DNA of 49,020 bases from Bacteroidales bacterium (GTDB lineage Bacteria > Bacteroidota > Bacteroidia > Bacteroidales > CAIWKO01): NCBI GenBank assembly GCA_018004645.1, contig JAGNBV010000014.1, forward strand, positions 1 to 49,020, read 5' to 3'. Within the stretch, counting starts at the first letter, position 1; each line of letters opens with the position of its first letter. Positions 17,128-25,418 of the stretch are shown in pieces. The position numbers and the translations under genes are program-made. The notes beneath the pieces were generated by a model that saw only the letters and a program-made list of their open reading frames with translations, did not search any database and had not been told where the DNA came from.

Positions 17128-17751
17128 ATGAAAAAGAAACTGGAATTATTGGTGCTGGAGTGTCCCTGGTCCGACGAGCTGGAAGACAGACAAAGTGTGC
17201 GGCTATTTATGCAGGGCTGGGCCGACCTGAACAAAATTTCGCTTTCGTATCGTATGTATTACAGCACCAGGGACCTGACCCTGTGGCTGGCACGTTTTAT
17301 CAAACACGATGAGATGCAGGTGTGTTATATTGCCGGACATGGAAAAGGCGGCCGGCTGCGCGGACACATCAACGGTATCAACCTGAACAAAGTGGCACGG
17401 TCCACGTCAAGCCGCGGCCCGGGAGGGCATTACAACAAAGGAATTTTATTGGGAGCTTGTGATGTTGGCAAAAATCTGGAAGAATTTATGCTAAACTGCG
17501 GCTCAAGGATCAGCTGGGTTGCCGGATATGACCGGGAAACGCCATGGCTTGAGGGAACCATCTCGGACTTGTTGTTTCTGGAATATAAATTAAAAGGCAG
17601 GATAAAAACAGACGCCACCGGGGAGTTCATTAAGGATAATGACGACCAGTTTATTTTTGCTCATGCACGCAAGGCAGCGCGTATTGCCCGTTGGGTGCTG
17701 GAGGATTATCCGCTGGCTGCAAAATGTGGTTTTCGCGCTATCGACAGATAA
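17128..17751 (+). CDS. Small caspase-like (clan CD) protein, candidate cysteine peptidase
   Basis: From ATG 17128 the protein has 207 aa. The fold signature is a beta strand ending in a His-Gly pair, QVCYIAGHGKGG with His71, then a second strand ending in Cys, KGILLGACDVGKN with Cys111. This is the His-Cys dyad layout of caspases, metacaspases and CHAT proteases. After the Cys comes WVAGYDRETPWLEGT (130-144), like the post-catalytic loop of CHAT domains. There is no signal peptide, no adaptor domain and no partner gene: the neighbours are a tRNA gene and a MATE transporter with its own promoter-like site. The protein seems to be little more than the catalytic domain. Peptidase activity is inferred from the dyad only. 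The frame is open upstream to 17074, but that start precedes the likely promoter. Confidence 0.65.
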   Translation: MKKKLELLVLECPWSDELEDRQSVRLFMQGWADLNKISLSYRMYYSTRDLTLWLARFIKHDEMQVCYIAGHGKGGRLRGHINGINLNKVARSTSSRGPGGHYNKGILLGACDVGKNLEEFMLNCGSRISWVAGYDRETPWLEGTISDLLFLEYKLKGRIKTDATGEFIKDNDDQFIFAHARKAARIARWVLEDYPLAAKCGFRAIDR

Positions 17752-17797
17752 AGATTCCTGTTGACTATTTAGTGTGCTTACTTGTGCAAACAATCGT

Positions 17798-17805
17798 TAC
17801 TTTTG
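17798..17805 (+). promoter_or_regulatory. -7 box (TACTTTTG) of the first MATE gene
   Basis: An exact TAnnTTTG match 15 nt before the TTG at 17821. Because it lies downstream of the alternative start at 17782, it decides in favour of 17821. Confidence 0.5.
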
Positions 17806-17820
17806 TCGAAAATTTCCGGG

Positions 17821-19149
17821 TTGAAACTGCCTTCAAATAAAGCCATCTGGGCGCTGACATATCCTATTATCCTCAGTCTTTTTGCCGAGAATATCATCAA
17901 TGTTACCGACACCATTTTTCTTGCCAGGGTGGGTGAGGCAGAGCTGGGCGCTTCGGCCATCGGGGGCACTTTTTATGTGCTGCTTTTTATTATCGGGCTG
18001 GGTTTCAGCATAGGCACACAAATCATCATTTCGCGGCGTATAGGCGAAAACAAAGAAGGCGAGGTGGGCAGCGTCTTCGAAATCAGTGTAATGTTTCTGA
18101 TGATAGCGGCTGTGCTGGTTTTTTTGGCTACGCAACTTTTTTTTGACCCGCTTTTCAGCCGCATACTCTCGTCGGGAGAAATTCTTGCAAAGACGGAACT
18201 GTACGTCAAATGGCGGGTTTGGGGCGTGTTCTTTACATATATCGGCTGTGTTTTCAGGGCTTTTTATACCGGATTGTTTAAAACAAAGTTTTTGCTGGCC
18301 AATTCGCTGGTACTGGCTGCAGTGAATGTACTGTTTGCCTATGTGTTGATTTTTGGCAAGTTTGGTTTTCCCCAAATGGGTATAGAAGGCGCTGCCATCG
18401 CTACTGTGATAGCCGAGGGCGCTTCGGTGTTGTTTTACCTTTTGGTTACTTTAAAATTTGTGGACCTGAAAAAATACCGCCTGTTTCAACCCAAAAAATA
18501 TGACCTGAAGGTGATCCGCACCATACTTGATGTGTCCGGGTTTATCATTCTTCAGAACGTATTGTCCATGGCATCATGGTTCAGCTTTTTCCTGGTGATT
18601 GAACAACGGGGGCAGCATCAGTTGGCTATCACCAATATTGTCCGAAGCATTTATCTGTTCCTGATGATTCCGGGCTGGGCTTTCGGTTCGGCTACCAGCA
18701 CCATGGTCAGCAATATAATAGGGCAGGGCGATACGGATAATGTCATCCCTTTGATACATAAAATCACCAGGCTTTGTTTTTTTTCAATACTAGTGCTGGT
18801 TGTGCCGGCATGGGTGTTTCACAATGAAATGTTGTCGTTGTTTACTGCAGACCCCAAATTAATCACCGAAAGCCTGCCGTCCTACTATGTGGTGATGGCC
18901 ACACTAATCATATTTTCGCTTACCATGAATTATTACAACGGCGTGATAGGCACCGGCAGTACACGTGTGAGCATGTTGCTTGAAGTCATCGGGGTGGTTT
19001 TTTATCTGATTTTTGTCTATTTCGTGGTGCTGGTTTTGAATGTATCCCTGGAATTTGCATGGTTTTCAGAGGCCGAATATTTTATTTCGATGTGTATCCT
19101 TTCCTTGATATATCTCAAAAAAGGGAGCTGGAAACGAAAGATTATTTAG
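17821..19149 (+). CDS. MATE-family efflux transporter (first of two)
   Basis: This 442-aa membrane protein has about 12 helices in two repeats, as MATE transporters do. The N-terminal segment WALTYPIILSLFAENIINVTD contains the helix 1 pattern P-x-x-x-x-x-x-x-N of MATE/DinF proteins; GFSIGTQIIISRRIGE and the later SMASWFSFFLVIEQRG fit the second and seventh helices. These carriers exchange cations or drugs for H+ or Na+; the substrate cannot be told. I chose TTG 17821 because the frame upstream covers a promoter-like site. The stop codon at 19147-19149 lies inside a dispersed repeat. Confidence 0.85.
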   Translation: MKLPSNKAIWALTYPIILSLFAENIINVTDTIFLARVGEAELGASAIGGTFYVLLFIIGLGFSIGTQIIISRRIGENKEGEVGSVFEISVMFLMIAAVLVFLATQLFFDPLFSRILSSGEILAKTELYVKWRVWGVFFTYIGCVFRAFYTGLFKTKFLLANSLVLAAVNVLFAYVLIFGKFGFPQMGIEGAAIATVIAEGASVLFYLLVTLKFVDLKKYRLFQPKKYDLKVIRTILDVSGFIILQNVLSMASWFSFFLVIEQRGQHQLAITNIVRSIYLFLMIPGWAFGSATSTMVSNIIGQGDTDNVIPLIHKITRLCFFSILVLVVPAWVFHNEMLSLFTADPKLITESLPSYYVVMATLIIFSLTMNYYNGVIGTGSTRVSMLLEVIGVVFYLIFVYFVVLVLNVSLEFAWFSEAEYFISMCILSLIYLKKGSWKRKII

Positions 19150-19252
19150 TGTTTGTAAGAAAACGCCAATTTTTTCCCCGCCTGCGTCGGGCAGTCCTCA
19201 AACTTGACGTTTTCTTTTTACAAACACGAGTTTTTTATAGACACTATTTAGC
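19142..19252. repeat. Imperfect inverted-repeat element with a copy at 43302
   Basis: The first 27 nt (19142-19168, TTATTTAGTGTTTGTAAGAA and on to CGCCA) recur at 43302-43328 on the opposite strand with one mismatch. Within this copy, 19149-19168 pairs imperfectly with 19205-19227 (TGACGTTTTC, TTTACAAACAC), and a GC-rich island (19178-19196) sits in the middle. The end of the MATE gene lies inside the left arm. Confidence 0.5.
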
Positions 19253-19299
19253 TGCAAGCAATTCTTTTTGTACTTTTATCAACTCAAAAATAAAACGGT

Positions 19300-19875
19300 A
19301 TGCAAAGAAATTTCATGGTATCCATAGTGCTTTTAGGCTGTATCATCTTGTTCTCATCGTATAGAATAATTCCTGTAAAAACTGTCTCGCCGGATAAAAG
19401 CGATTCAACGTTCCTGATTACCGACGGCAAAGTAGGTAAAGTGGAGATTAACATGGACGTAAACAAGCTGAAGAATATTTTTCCCGAAAGTCAAATGAAG
19501 GAAAAAAAAGTTGATTCCGAAGGTGATGAATATGCTTTGTACAAGATACTGGAACCCGATAACAAAACCCTTGCCATGGAAATAGAATCACTTTGCGCGG
19601 ATATCTGCCTTGTGTCGCGTATAAACATTTTGTTACCCAAATACAAAACTATGGAAGGCGTTGGCGTTGGAAGTCCTTTTGCCGAAATAAAAAAGAATTA
19701 TACTATGAAAAATATTGTAGGTGGCGAAGACAATAGTTTTATGGTTTATGTTAAAGAATACAGGGATATAGCCTTTATTGTGAAGTCGGCCGAAAAAAAG
19801 CCCAAATTCGGCAAACCTTACGAGGCTTCGGAGATACTTGGCACTGATGTGGTGAAGCAGATTTTTATTTTCTGA
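19300..19875 (+). CDS. Membrane-anchored or secreted protein of unknown function
   Basis: I do not recognise this 191-aa protein. A hydrophobic segment at 6-19 acts as a signal peptide or anchor. The domain after it has alternating strands: ITDGKVGKVEINMDVNKLKN (about 45-65), ESLCADICLVSRINIL with two cysteines, and MEGVGVGSPFAEIKKNY. The latter pattern (GVGVGSPFAEIK) is often seen in small lipoprotein-like domains that compare a value to a threshold. It is followed 16 bp later by the CapA-like gene, so they are probably co-transcribed. Confidence 0.55.
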   Translation: MQRNFMVSIVLLGCIILFSSYRIIPVKTVSPDKSDSTFLITDGKVGKVEINMDVNKLKNIFPESQMKEKKVDSEGDEYALYKILEPDNKTLAMEIESLCADICLVSRINILLPKYKTMEGVGVGSPFAEIKKNYTMKNIVGGEDNSFMVYVKEYRDIAFIVKSAEKKPKFGKPYEASEILGTDVVKQIFIF

Positions 19876-19891
19876 TCAGAGCTTTTCAATT

Positions 19892-21070
19892 GTGAGACAA
19901 GTATTTAAATACCTTGTTGTTGCTGCGATTATATTCTTTTGTGTAATCGTTTTTTCGAAAATTACGGCCGACCAGGTTGTTGACCTGCCGGTGCCCACCA
20001 ATGATTCTACACTGACCATACTGTTTGCCGGCGATGTGATGCAACACGAACCTCAGATACTCTCTGCCTGGGACGATTCATTACAAGCGTATAGCTATGA
20101 TTCCTGCTTTAGTTTTGTTGCGCCGCTGATACAAGACTGTGATATTGCCATGGCAAATTTCGAGTTTACCCTTGGAGGTCCTCCTTATACGGGCTATCCG
20201 CAGTTCAGCGCTCCAGATCAGATAGTAAACGCGCTTATCAATGCAGGTTTCGATATTATGGCAACGGCCAATAATCACTCCTGTGACCGGGGTAAAAAAG
20301 GTATTGAACGTACCATTCGTGTGCTCGACAGCATGGGTATGAAGCATCTGGGCACTTATACAGATTCAGCCGGCAGGGCACAAAATCACCCGATGATAAT
20401 CAATAAGAACGGAATAAAACTGGCTTTGGTAAACTATACATACGGCACCAACGGAATAGCCGTGCCCAAGCCAACGATTGTAAACATGATACAGGAGGAG
20501 CAGATAAAAACCGACTTGTTGCGTGCCAAAGATTCAATGCCTGATAAAACCATAGTGTTTATTCATTGGGGCAACGAGTATGAATCGAATCCCAACCAAT
20601 ACCAGGAGTATTTTGCCAAATTGTGTTTCGACTACGGCGCCGACATCATCATTGGCATGCACCCGCATGTGATTCAAAAAATAGAGAGAAAGTTTTATCC
20701 CGACAGCAATGGGCGGGAAGTGTTTATTGCTTATTCGCTGGGTAATTATATATCAAATCAACGAACCAGGTACCGCGACGGTGGCATGATGGTTAAAATG
20801 GAACTGGTAAAACGCAACAATAAAGTGAGTATTGCCGATTGCGGTTATTACCTTACCTGGGTATATATTCCCGAGAAAAACGGTAAAAAGAAATACCATA
20901 TTTTGCCCGTATCACAATATGAAGGCCTTAGCAGCTTGATGGATACCGGCTCGTTTCAGAAAATGGGTCTTTATATCAGCGACTCCCGCAAGCTTATGCA
21001 GCAGATGACGGTGAATGTGGCTGAGTACTTGTTTACTATGGATACAAGGGTGTGGAGCGACCGGCCTTAA
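19892..21070 (+). CDS. CapA-family protein (metallophosphatase-like fold)
   Basis: This 392-aa protein has an N-terminal membrane anchor (8-22) and a CapA / PgsA domain. Visible motifs are FAGDVMQHEP (45-54), MANFEFTL (87-94), NNHSCDRGKKG (127-137), FIHWGNEYE, GMHPHVIQKIE and YSLGNYISN, the standard order of this family. CapA takes part in poly-gamma-glutamate capsule synthesis in Bacillus, but Bacteroidota homologs occur without capBC, as here, so the substrate is unknown. It should act outside the inner membrane. The GTG at 19892 lies 16 bp after the previous stop. Confidence 0.85.
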   Translation: MRQVFKYLVVAAIIFFCVIVFSKITADQVVDLPVPTNDSTLTILFAGDVMQHEPQILSAWDDSLQAYSYDSCFSFVAPLIQDCDIAMANFEFTLGGPPYTGYPQFSAPDQIVNALINAGFDIMATANNHSCDRGKKGIERTIRVLDSMGMKHLGTYTDSAGRAQNHPMIINKNGIKLALVNYTYGTNGIAVPKPTIVNMIQEEQIKTDLLRAKDSMPDKTIVFIHWGNEYESNPNQYQEYFAKLCFDYGADIIIGMHPHVIQKIERKFYPDSNGREVFIAYSLGNYISNQRTRYRDGGMMVKMELVKRNNKVSIADCGYYLTWVYIPEKNGKKKYHILPVSQYEGLSSLMDTGSFQKMGLYISDSRKLMQQMTVNVAEYLFTMDTRVWSDRP

Positions 21071-21463
21071 CAGGCTTTTCGGATTGATTATTTCTACCTG
21101 TTCATAATCCCAGATTGCGCAATAGGAACGTAGTGAACTATTGCGCAGTGGGTGGTATCGTGCGCTGTATCTGCCTGCTCCGTGAACGAAGTTGTGGGGG
21201 GTAACCCCGACTTAGAAAATGTTTCCGCTATGGCGGTATTATATTTTCTTTGTCGATCACGCATTAACAAATCAAATTATATGTTGTTGATTGTTAGATG
21301 GTAATGATTAGTTTGTCTTAATGCTACGCGCATAGAAGTATTTAATGCGTAATTCCATCTAACTTAATAAAAATAACTGTATTTCAATAAATTCAAAATT
21401 TTATGAATTATTCGCACTTAATCAGACATTTTATTTTTTCGTAGAAAAAAAGTGCGTTGGCTT
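21071..21463. other. Intergenic region with a palindrome and interlocked inverted repeats
   Basis: No gene is supported. A 10-bp stem TGCGCAATAG/CTATTGCGCA (21116-21147) may stop transcription of the CapA gene, although no T-run follows. Two 9-bp inverted pairs are interlocked: ACGCATTAA (21259-21267) with TTAATGCGT (21342-21350), and GTTAGATGG (21293-21301) with CCATCTAAC (21355-21363). Their order, A-B-A'-B', is that of a pseudoknot. Confidence 0.45.
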
Positions 21464-21696
21464 GCCCAGACGGCGGGCCAGCTCAGGCGTGAATCAGAAA
21501 ATATTTGAAAATCTTCAAAGGCCCCGCAGATTGCGGGGTTTCCCGACGTTTGCCGTCGGGAATACTTTGATTAGATTTTCAATATTTTCTGAGAGCGGGC
21601 AGGAGCATTGTCTGGGCTGTCCTTTTCCCTGCCTGCCGTTGCCGTCAGGTCAGGCAGGTTTGGTTCGTTTCTTTTGGAAAGGCAAAAGAAATGAAC
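21464..21696. repeat. Chain of nested stem-loops, intergenic palindromic element
   Basis: An outer stem GCCCAGAC/GTCTGGGC (21464-21471 with 21610-21617) encloses an arm pair 21495-21514 / 21573-21591 (CAGAAAATATT and its complement, one bulge). Inside are two short GC hairpins: CCCCGC/GCGGGG (21522-21538) and CCCGACG/CGTCGGG (21542-21560). Two more hairpins follow: CCTGCCTG/CAGGCAGG (21628-21658) and GTTCGTTTCTTTTG/CAAAAGAAATGAAC (21663-21696). The frame open across this stretch is not taken as a gene. Confidence 0.55.
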
Positions 21697-21842
21697 ACCC
21701 AAATTCATAATAAAATCACTTTAAAAGTTAGATGATTTATTCTACTTTTTAGAAGTCTTCAGATTTGGGATAATGGAATATTTTGTTGCAGGCAGATATT
21801 TCGCGACATAGTGGCTTTGGTGTGTTGATTTGAAAGGTGAAA

Positions 21843-21876
21843 AAAAAACCGGAATTTTCAGTTCCGGTTTTTTTAT
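21843..21876 (-). terminator. Terminator of the T9SS protein gene (minus strand)
   Basis: AAACCGGAA pairs with TTCCGGTTT, and the A-run on one side gives a T-run when read on the minus strand. It lies about 14 nt past the stop at 21891. Confidence 0.8.
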
Positions 21877-21890
21877 GTTTTCTGTTGGAA

Positions 21891-22973
21891 TTAGTGCTTA
21901 ACCACAAATTTTCCGCTGGATTTGGTGTTTCCATTTATTGCATTGAAAAAATACAATCCATTCGGTAATTTTTCCACGGATATCCTTACCAGGTCTTTGT
22001 TCCCGATTGTATGTCTTGAAATTTCATTTCCGAGTACATCGAATAATACCACCTCTTTGTATTTTGCAATATTGGAAATGGTGATATAATCGCTGGCGGG
22101 GTTCGGGAAAATGTTTGATGCCGACACCTCGTTTTCACTAATGCTGTTATCAATGTCATAGACAAATTCTGCATTCATAACCATGGTGGGTGATCCCATT
22201 ACAAATTTCACGGCATGGATGCCCAGATTTTTTGGCCACCAGGTATAGGTAAGCACGGTGTCGTAACGGATATACAAAAAGTGCCATCCGGCAAACCCTG
22301 GGAAACTCGTATGTCCCCAGATAGAGTCCTGGCTGGTGGCGTAGTCTTTTTGTCTGATGACATCAAAGTTAAGGCTGCCGGGCAACATCATGGTGCCCCA
22401 GGCATCGTTGACCGATGTTTTAACCTGTGCATGTCTTATGCGCAAAGAATCCACCGGGACCTGATACCCCATGGTGTCGTAAGTAATGTTGCAATGTGAT
22501 TTTGTATCGCCGAAACTATACCTGGTAGCGGAATCGCCGTACGAACCGGGAAGTGCCAGTGCTGTGTCGGGTATACTCAGTTCTACCATAATAGAGTCGC
22601 CGGTTTTGAAAAAATCATAAATGGTGCCATGCAACACCAGGCCCAGCGGCGAACTGTTGAAAAAATACATGATCAGAGCGCTGTCGTAAATGGTGGCAAT
22701 GTTGCTGCCGGCAAACATCCCGCCGGTAGGAATTGTGTTCGAGTTGACAACATCAATGGTCATGGTGTCGAGGGTGCTGTGCAGTGCCATAAAATTCCAG
22801 GTCTGGTTAGGACCTGGGTTGCCGGGTGTAATCGACGGGTCAACAGCGGTGTCTTTTCTGAAGTCGAACGTTTTTACCGGTACAGCCAAATCGTTAAAAT
22901 CAAGAGTGATTTGTGCCTGGGCAACATAAGAATAAATGCTTAAGAAGCAGATAATAAGTAATGTTTTCTTCAT
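21891..22973 (-). CDS. T9SS-secreted protein of unknown function
   Basis: This 360-aa protein has a signal peptide (cleavage near AQA, residue 20) and a T9SS type A sorting domain at about 285-360 (SNIFPNPASDYITISN, ending GKFVVKH). The body (about 20-280) is rich in beta-forming stretches, Asp/Thr and aromatics, with TPGNPGPNQTWNFMALHS near 50. I see no catalytic motif and no named domain. It is probably a surface or released structural protein. A single gene, with its own terminator and facing away from the MATE gene. Confidence 0.75.
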   Translation of the reverse strand: MKKTLLIICFLSIYSYVAQAQITLDFNDLAVPVKTFDFRKDTAVDPSITPGNPGPNQTWNFMALHSTLDTMTIDVVNSNTIPTGGMFAGSNIATIYDSALIMYFFNSSPLGLVLHGTIYDFFKTGDSIMVELSIPDTALALPGSYGDSATRYSFGDTKSHCNITYDTMGYQVPVDSLRIRHAQVKTSVNDAWGTMMLPGSLNFDVIRQKDYATSQDSIWGHTSFPGFAGWHFLYIRYDTVLTYTWWPKNLGIHAVKFVMGSPTMVMNAEFVYDIDNSISENEVSASNIFPNPASDYITISNIAKYKEVVLFDVLGNEISRHTIGNKDLVRISVEKLPNGLYFFNAINGNTKSSGKFVVKH

Positions 22974-23080
22974 GATAAATGTGTTTTTTATTGTTCAGGA
23001 CAAATTTATGATAAAATATTGAAAATACTTCGTTATTCCACAAAAAATACCAAAGTGCCGGATAGCCGCATGGAAAATAT

Positions 23081-23088
23081 TATCTTTG
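23081..23088 (+). promoter_or_regulatory. -7 box (TATCTTTG) of the second MATE gene
   Basis: TATCTTTG fits TAnnTTTG and ends 18 nt before the ATG at 23107. The in-frame TTG at 23086 lies inside this box, so 23107 is preferred. Confidence 0.5.
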
Positions 23089-23106
23089 CAAACTTTTATC
23101 CCTAAT

Positions 23107-24459
23107 ATGAAAGACCTGACCACAGGCAACGAAAGTAAAGTGATTTTCAGTTTTGCCCTGCCAATGTTGCTCGGCAATGTTTTTCAGCAGTCGTATAATA
23201 TTGTGGACAGTATCATCGTGGGTAATTACCTTGGCGAAGAAGCGCTGGCTGCTGTAGGTGGGTCTTTCCCGGTTATATTTGTGCTTATTTCGCTGGTAAT
23301 GGGCGTTTCAATAGGATCTACGATCATTATTGCACAATTTTTTGGGGCTAAAGATTTTAATAATGTCAAAAAGGCCATCGACAGCCTGTTGATATTTCTG
23401 TTTTTCGCTTCTCTGGTCCTGACGATGCTGGGATTGATATTCGCTGAAAACATCTTCAGGTCGATGAATATGCCCGAAGAAATTATTCCCGACGCTATCA
23501 GTTATTTTAATATCATGATGTACGGGATGGTCATCATGTTTGGATTCAATGCTGTAAGTTCCATTTTAAGGGGGTTGGGCGATTCCAGGACACCCTTGTA
23601 TTTTTTGATTATTGCCACGGTTTTGAATATCTTTCTGGTTATTCTTTTTGTCAGGTATTTTGGATGGGGCATCAAAGGCTCTGCTATTGCCACAGTGGTA
23701 GCGCAGGGGGTGTCCTTTATTCTCAGCATCATTTACCTTAACCGTTTTCATGATATCATTAAGTTTTCGTTTTTCGACATTAAGTTTCACCGTGAAATTT
23801 TTCTGAAAAGTCTTAAAATTGGCATCCCGTCTGGCTTACAGCAAACTTTTGTCGCTTTTGGCATGATGGCCTTGCTGCGTTTTGTCAATGGCTTTGGTAC
23901 CGACACCATCGCTGCCTATACGGTAGCCGGGCGAATTGATTCTTTTGCCATGCAGCCGGCTATGAACTTCTCGATGGCACTTTCCACTTTTGTAGGGCAG
24001 AATATGGGAGCAAACAAAGTTGACCGGGTAAAAAATGGATATCGCGCTACCTTGCTGATGACTGCTGTCTTTTCTATCGTCATTACTTTCGTGGCCATAT
24101 TGTTTGGGTCACAAATCATGTCGTTGTTTACTGATAGTGGCGAGGTGGTGAGCATCGGACATTCGTACTTAGTAATTGTGTGTTCTTTTTATATTCTTTT
24201 TTCCACGATGATTACTACGCAGGGGCTGATTCGCGGTGCCGGTGATACCTTGATACCCATGTTTATCACCCTGATGTCGCTTTGGCTGCTCAGGATTCCG
24301 CTTTCGTATGTGCTTTCGCGGGCCATGGGGTCTGATGGAATATGGTGGAGCATCCCTATTGCCTGGGCTTTTGGGATGATAGCATCGTGGATTTATTATA
24401 CCACCGGCAAGTGGAAAAATAAAGTGGTTACCAGGTCAATTCCCCGCTCGGAGAATTAA
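23107..24459 (+). CDS. MATE-family efflux transporter (second of two)
   Basis: A 450-aa protein with about 12 membrane helices. It opens MKDLTTGNESKVIFSFALPM then LLGNVFQQSYNIVDSIIVGN, the classic MATE helix 1 (P-x7-N and an Asp in the following helix). ILRGLGDSRTPLYFL and GLIRGAGDTLIPMFITL are the two matching repeats of the family (R-G-x-GD). It is more typical than the first MATE in this window, to which it is only distantly alike. Substrate is unknown. The start is ATG 23107; its stop overlaps the stop of the convergent CDF gene. Confidence 0.9.
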   Translation: MKDLTTGNESKVIFSFALPMLLGNVFQQSYNIVDSIIVGNYLGEEALAAVGGSFPVIFVLISLVMGVSIGSTIIIAQFFGAKDFNNVKKAIDSLLIFLFFASLVLTMLGLIFAENIFRSMNMPEEIIPDAISYFNIMMYGMVIMFGFNAVSSILRGLGDSRTPLYFLIIATVLNIFLVILFVRYFGWGIKGSAIATVVAQGVSFILSIIYLNRFHDIIKFSFFDIKFHREIFLKSLKIGIPSGLQQTFVAFGMMALLRFVNGFGTDTIAAYTVAGRIDSFAMQPAMNFSMALSTFVGQNMGANKVDRVKNGYRATLLMTAVFSIVITFVAILFGSQIMSLFTDSGEVVSIGHSYLVIVCSFYILFSTMITTQGLIRGAGDTLIPMFITLMSLWLLRIPLSYVLSRAMGSDGIWWSIPIAWAFGMIASWIYYTTGKWKNKVVTRSIPRSEN

Positions 24460-25355
24460 AGGCCTTTTTCTTCCGGGTCGTTTTCGCTTGGCTCTATATG
24501 TATGTAAACTTCAATATTTTCAAACTGATGCTCGATTTCATTTTCGATCAGGTTGCACAGGTCATGTGATTCTTTGACGGTGATGCTTCCGGGTACTTCG
24601 AGATGAAGATCCACATATTTAAGGGCGCCGGCTTTGCGGGAACGCAACATGTGAAAACTCATTCCGGGCCGGAGGTGGCTGGTAATGATGTTTTCAATTA
24701 TGTCGATTTCATTTGAAGGCAGCGGCGTGTCGAGCAGGGGATAGTAGGCTTTTTTCAGCAAAATGAATGATTCTCTCAGTATCAATAAGGCTACCAAAAT
24801 GGCGACGATGGGGTCAAGAATTGCTACATTGGTAAGCCATATCAGTACAAGTCCCACAGCTACTCCCAATGATGTAAATACATCTGTCCTCAAATGCAGC
24901 CCGTCGGCTTCAAGCGCCACCGAATCGGTTTCTCTTCCTACCTTGTAAAGACGTTGCGAAACAATAAAATTTATCAACGCGGAGATACCCATGACGATTG
25001 CCCCTATACCCAATGATTCCGGCACGGTGGGCTCTACGATTTTTTTTACAGCTTCAAGTATAATCCAGCCGGCGGCAATAAAAATCAATAATGCTTCAAT
25101 AACTCCGGAAACATTCTCAAATTTTCCGTGCCCGTACTGATGATTTTTGTCTGGAGGCATACCCGAAATGCGTACCGAGAAAAAAGCTATGATGGCAGCC
25201 ATCAGGTCCATGCCCGAATGGATGGCTTCGGAGATAATACTTACCGAACCGCTGATTATTCCTATGGTTACCTTGAGTACTATCAGCACCGAGTTTGAGA
25301 TTATCGACAAACTGGCCGTCCTCACTTTTTTTCGCTGTAATGACTTGCGCTGCAT
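24456..25355 (-). CDS. Cation diffusion facilitator (CDF) transporter, FieF/ZitB-like
   Basis: This 299-aa protein has six membrane helices and a C-terminal cytoplasmic domain (about 215-299). The metal site shows His46 and Asp50 in helix 2 (SEAIHSGMD) and a HxxxD in helix 5 (LHLRTDVF). The loop HQYGHGKFENVSG at 72-84 is characteristic. CDFs export Zn2+, Fe2+ or related ions in exchange for protons; the H/D sites favour zinc. The C-terminal domain (LHLEVPGSITVKESHDLC) binds metal and triggers transport. It converges with the second MATE gene, the two stops sharing a TTAA. Confidence 0.88.
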   Translation of the reverse strand: MQRKSLQRKKVRTASLSIISNSVLIVLKVTIGIISGSVSIISEAIHSGMDLMAAIIAFFSVRISGMPPDKNHQYGHGKFENVSGVIEALLIFIAAGWIILEAVKKIVEPTVPESLGIGAIVMGISALINFIVSQRLYKVGRETDSVALEADGLHLRTDVFTSLGVAVGLVLIWLTNVAILDPIVAILVALLILRESFILLKKAYYPLLDTPLPSNEIDIIENIITSHLRPGMSFHMLRSRKAGALKYVDLHLEVPGSITVKESHDLCNLIENEIEHQFENIEVYIHIEPSENDPEEKGL

Positions 25356-25418
25356 TTTGTATTTTATAAAATTCTATGTTGTGTTATTTTGAAAGTATAA
25401 AAATACTAATAAGGAGTT

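Noticed and set aside
17128..17751. A caspase-based defence or cell-death system
   Set aside because: No effector, sensor, nuclease, gasdermin-like or toxin gene is adjacent. Only the caspase-like protein itself is supported.
17782..17820. Upstream start of the first MATE gene
   Set aside because: The TTG at 17782 precedes the TACTTTTG box, so a transcript from that promoter would not include it.
19892..21070. Poly-gamma-glutamate capsule operon
   Set aside because: A CapA-family protein is present alone; no capB or capC genes are nearby.
21261..21363. Integron attC-like words (GTTAGAT and ATCTAAC)
   Set aside because: The two core words fit GTTRRRY and RYYYAAC, but they lie in the reverse order for a single attC site. 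An alternative pairing with CATTAAC is too short and deviates at two positions, and there is no integrase or cassette array.
21462..21710. An open frame of 82 codons across the palindromic region
   Set aside because: The frame runs through nested hairpins, has no recognisable motif and no start signal; its openness follows from the repeat sequence.
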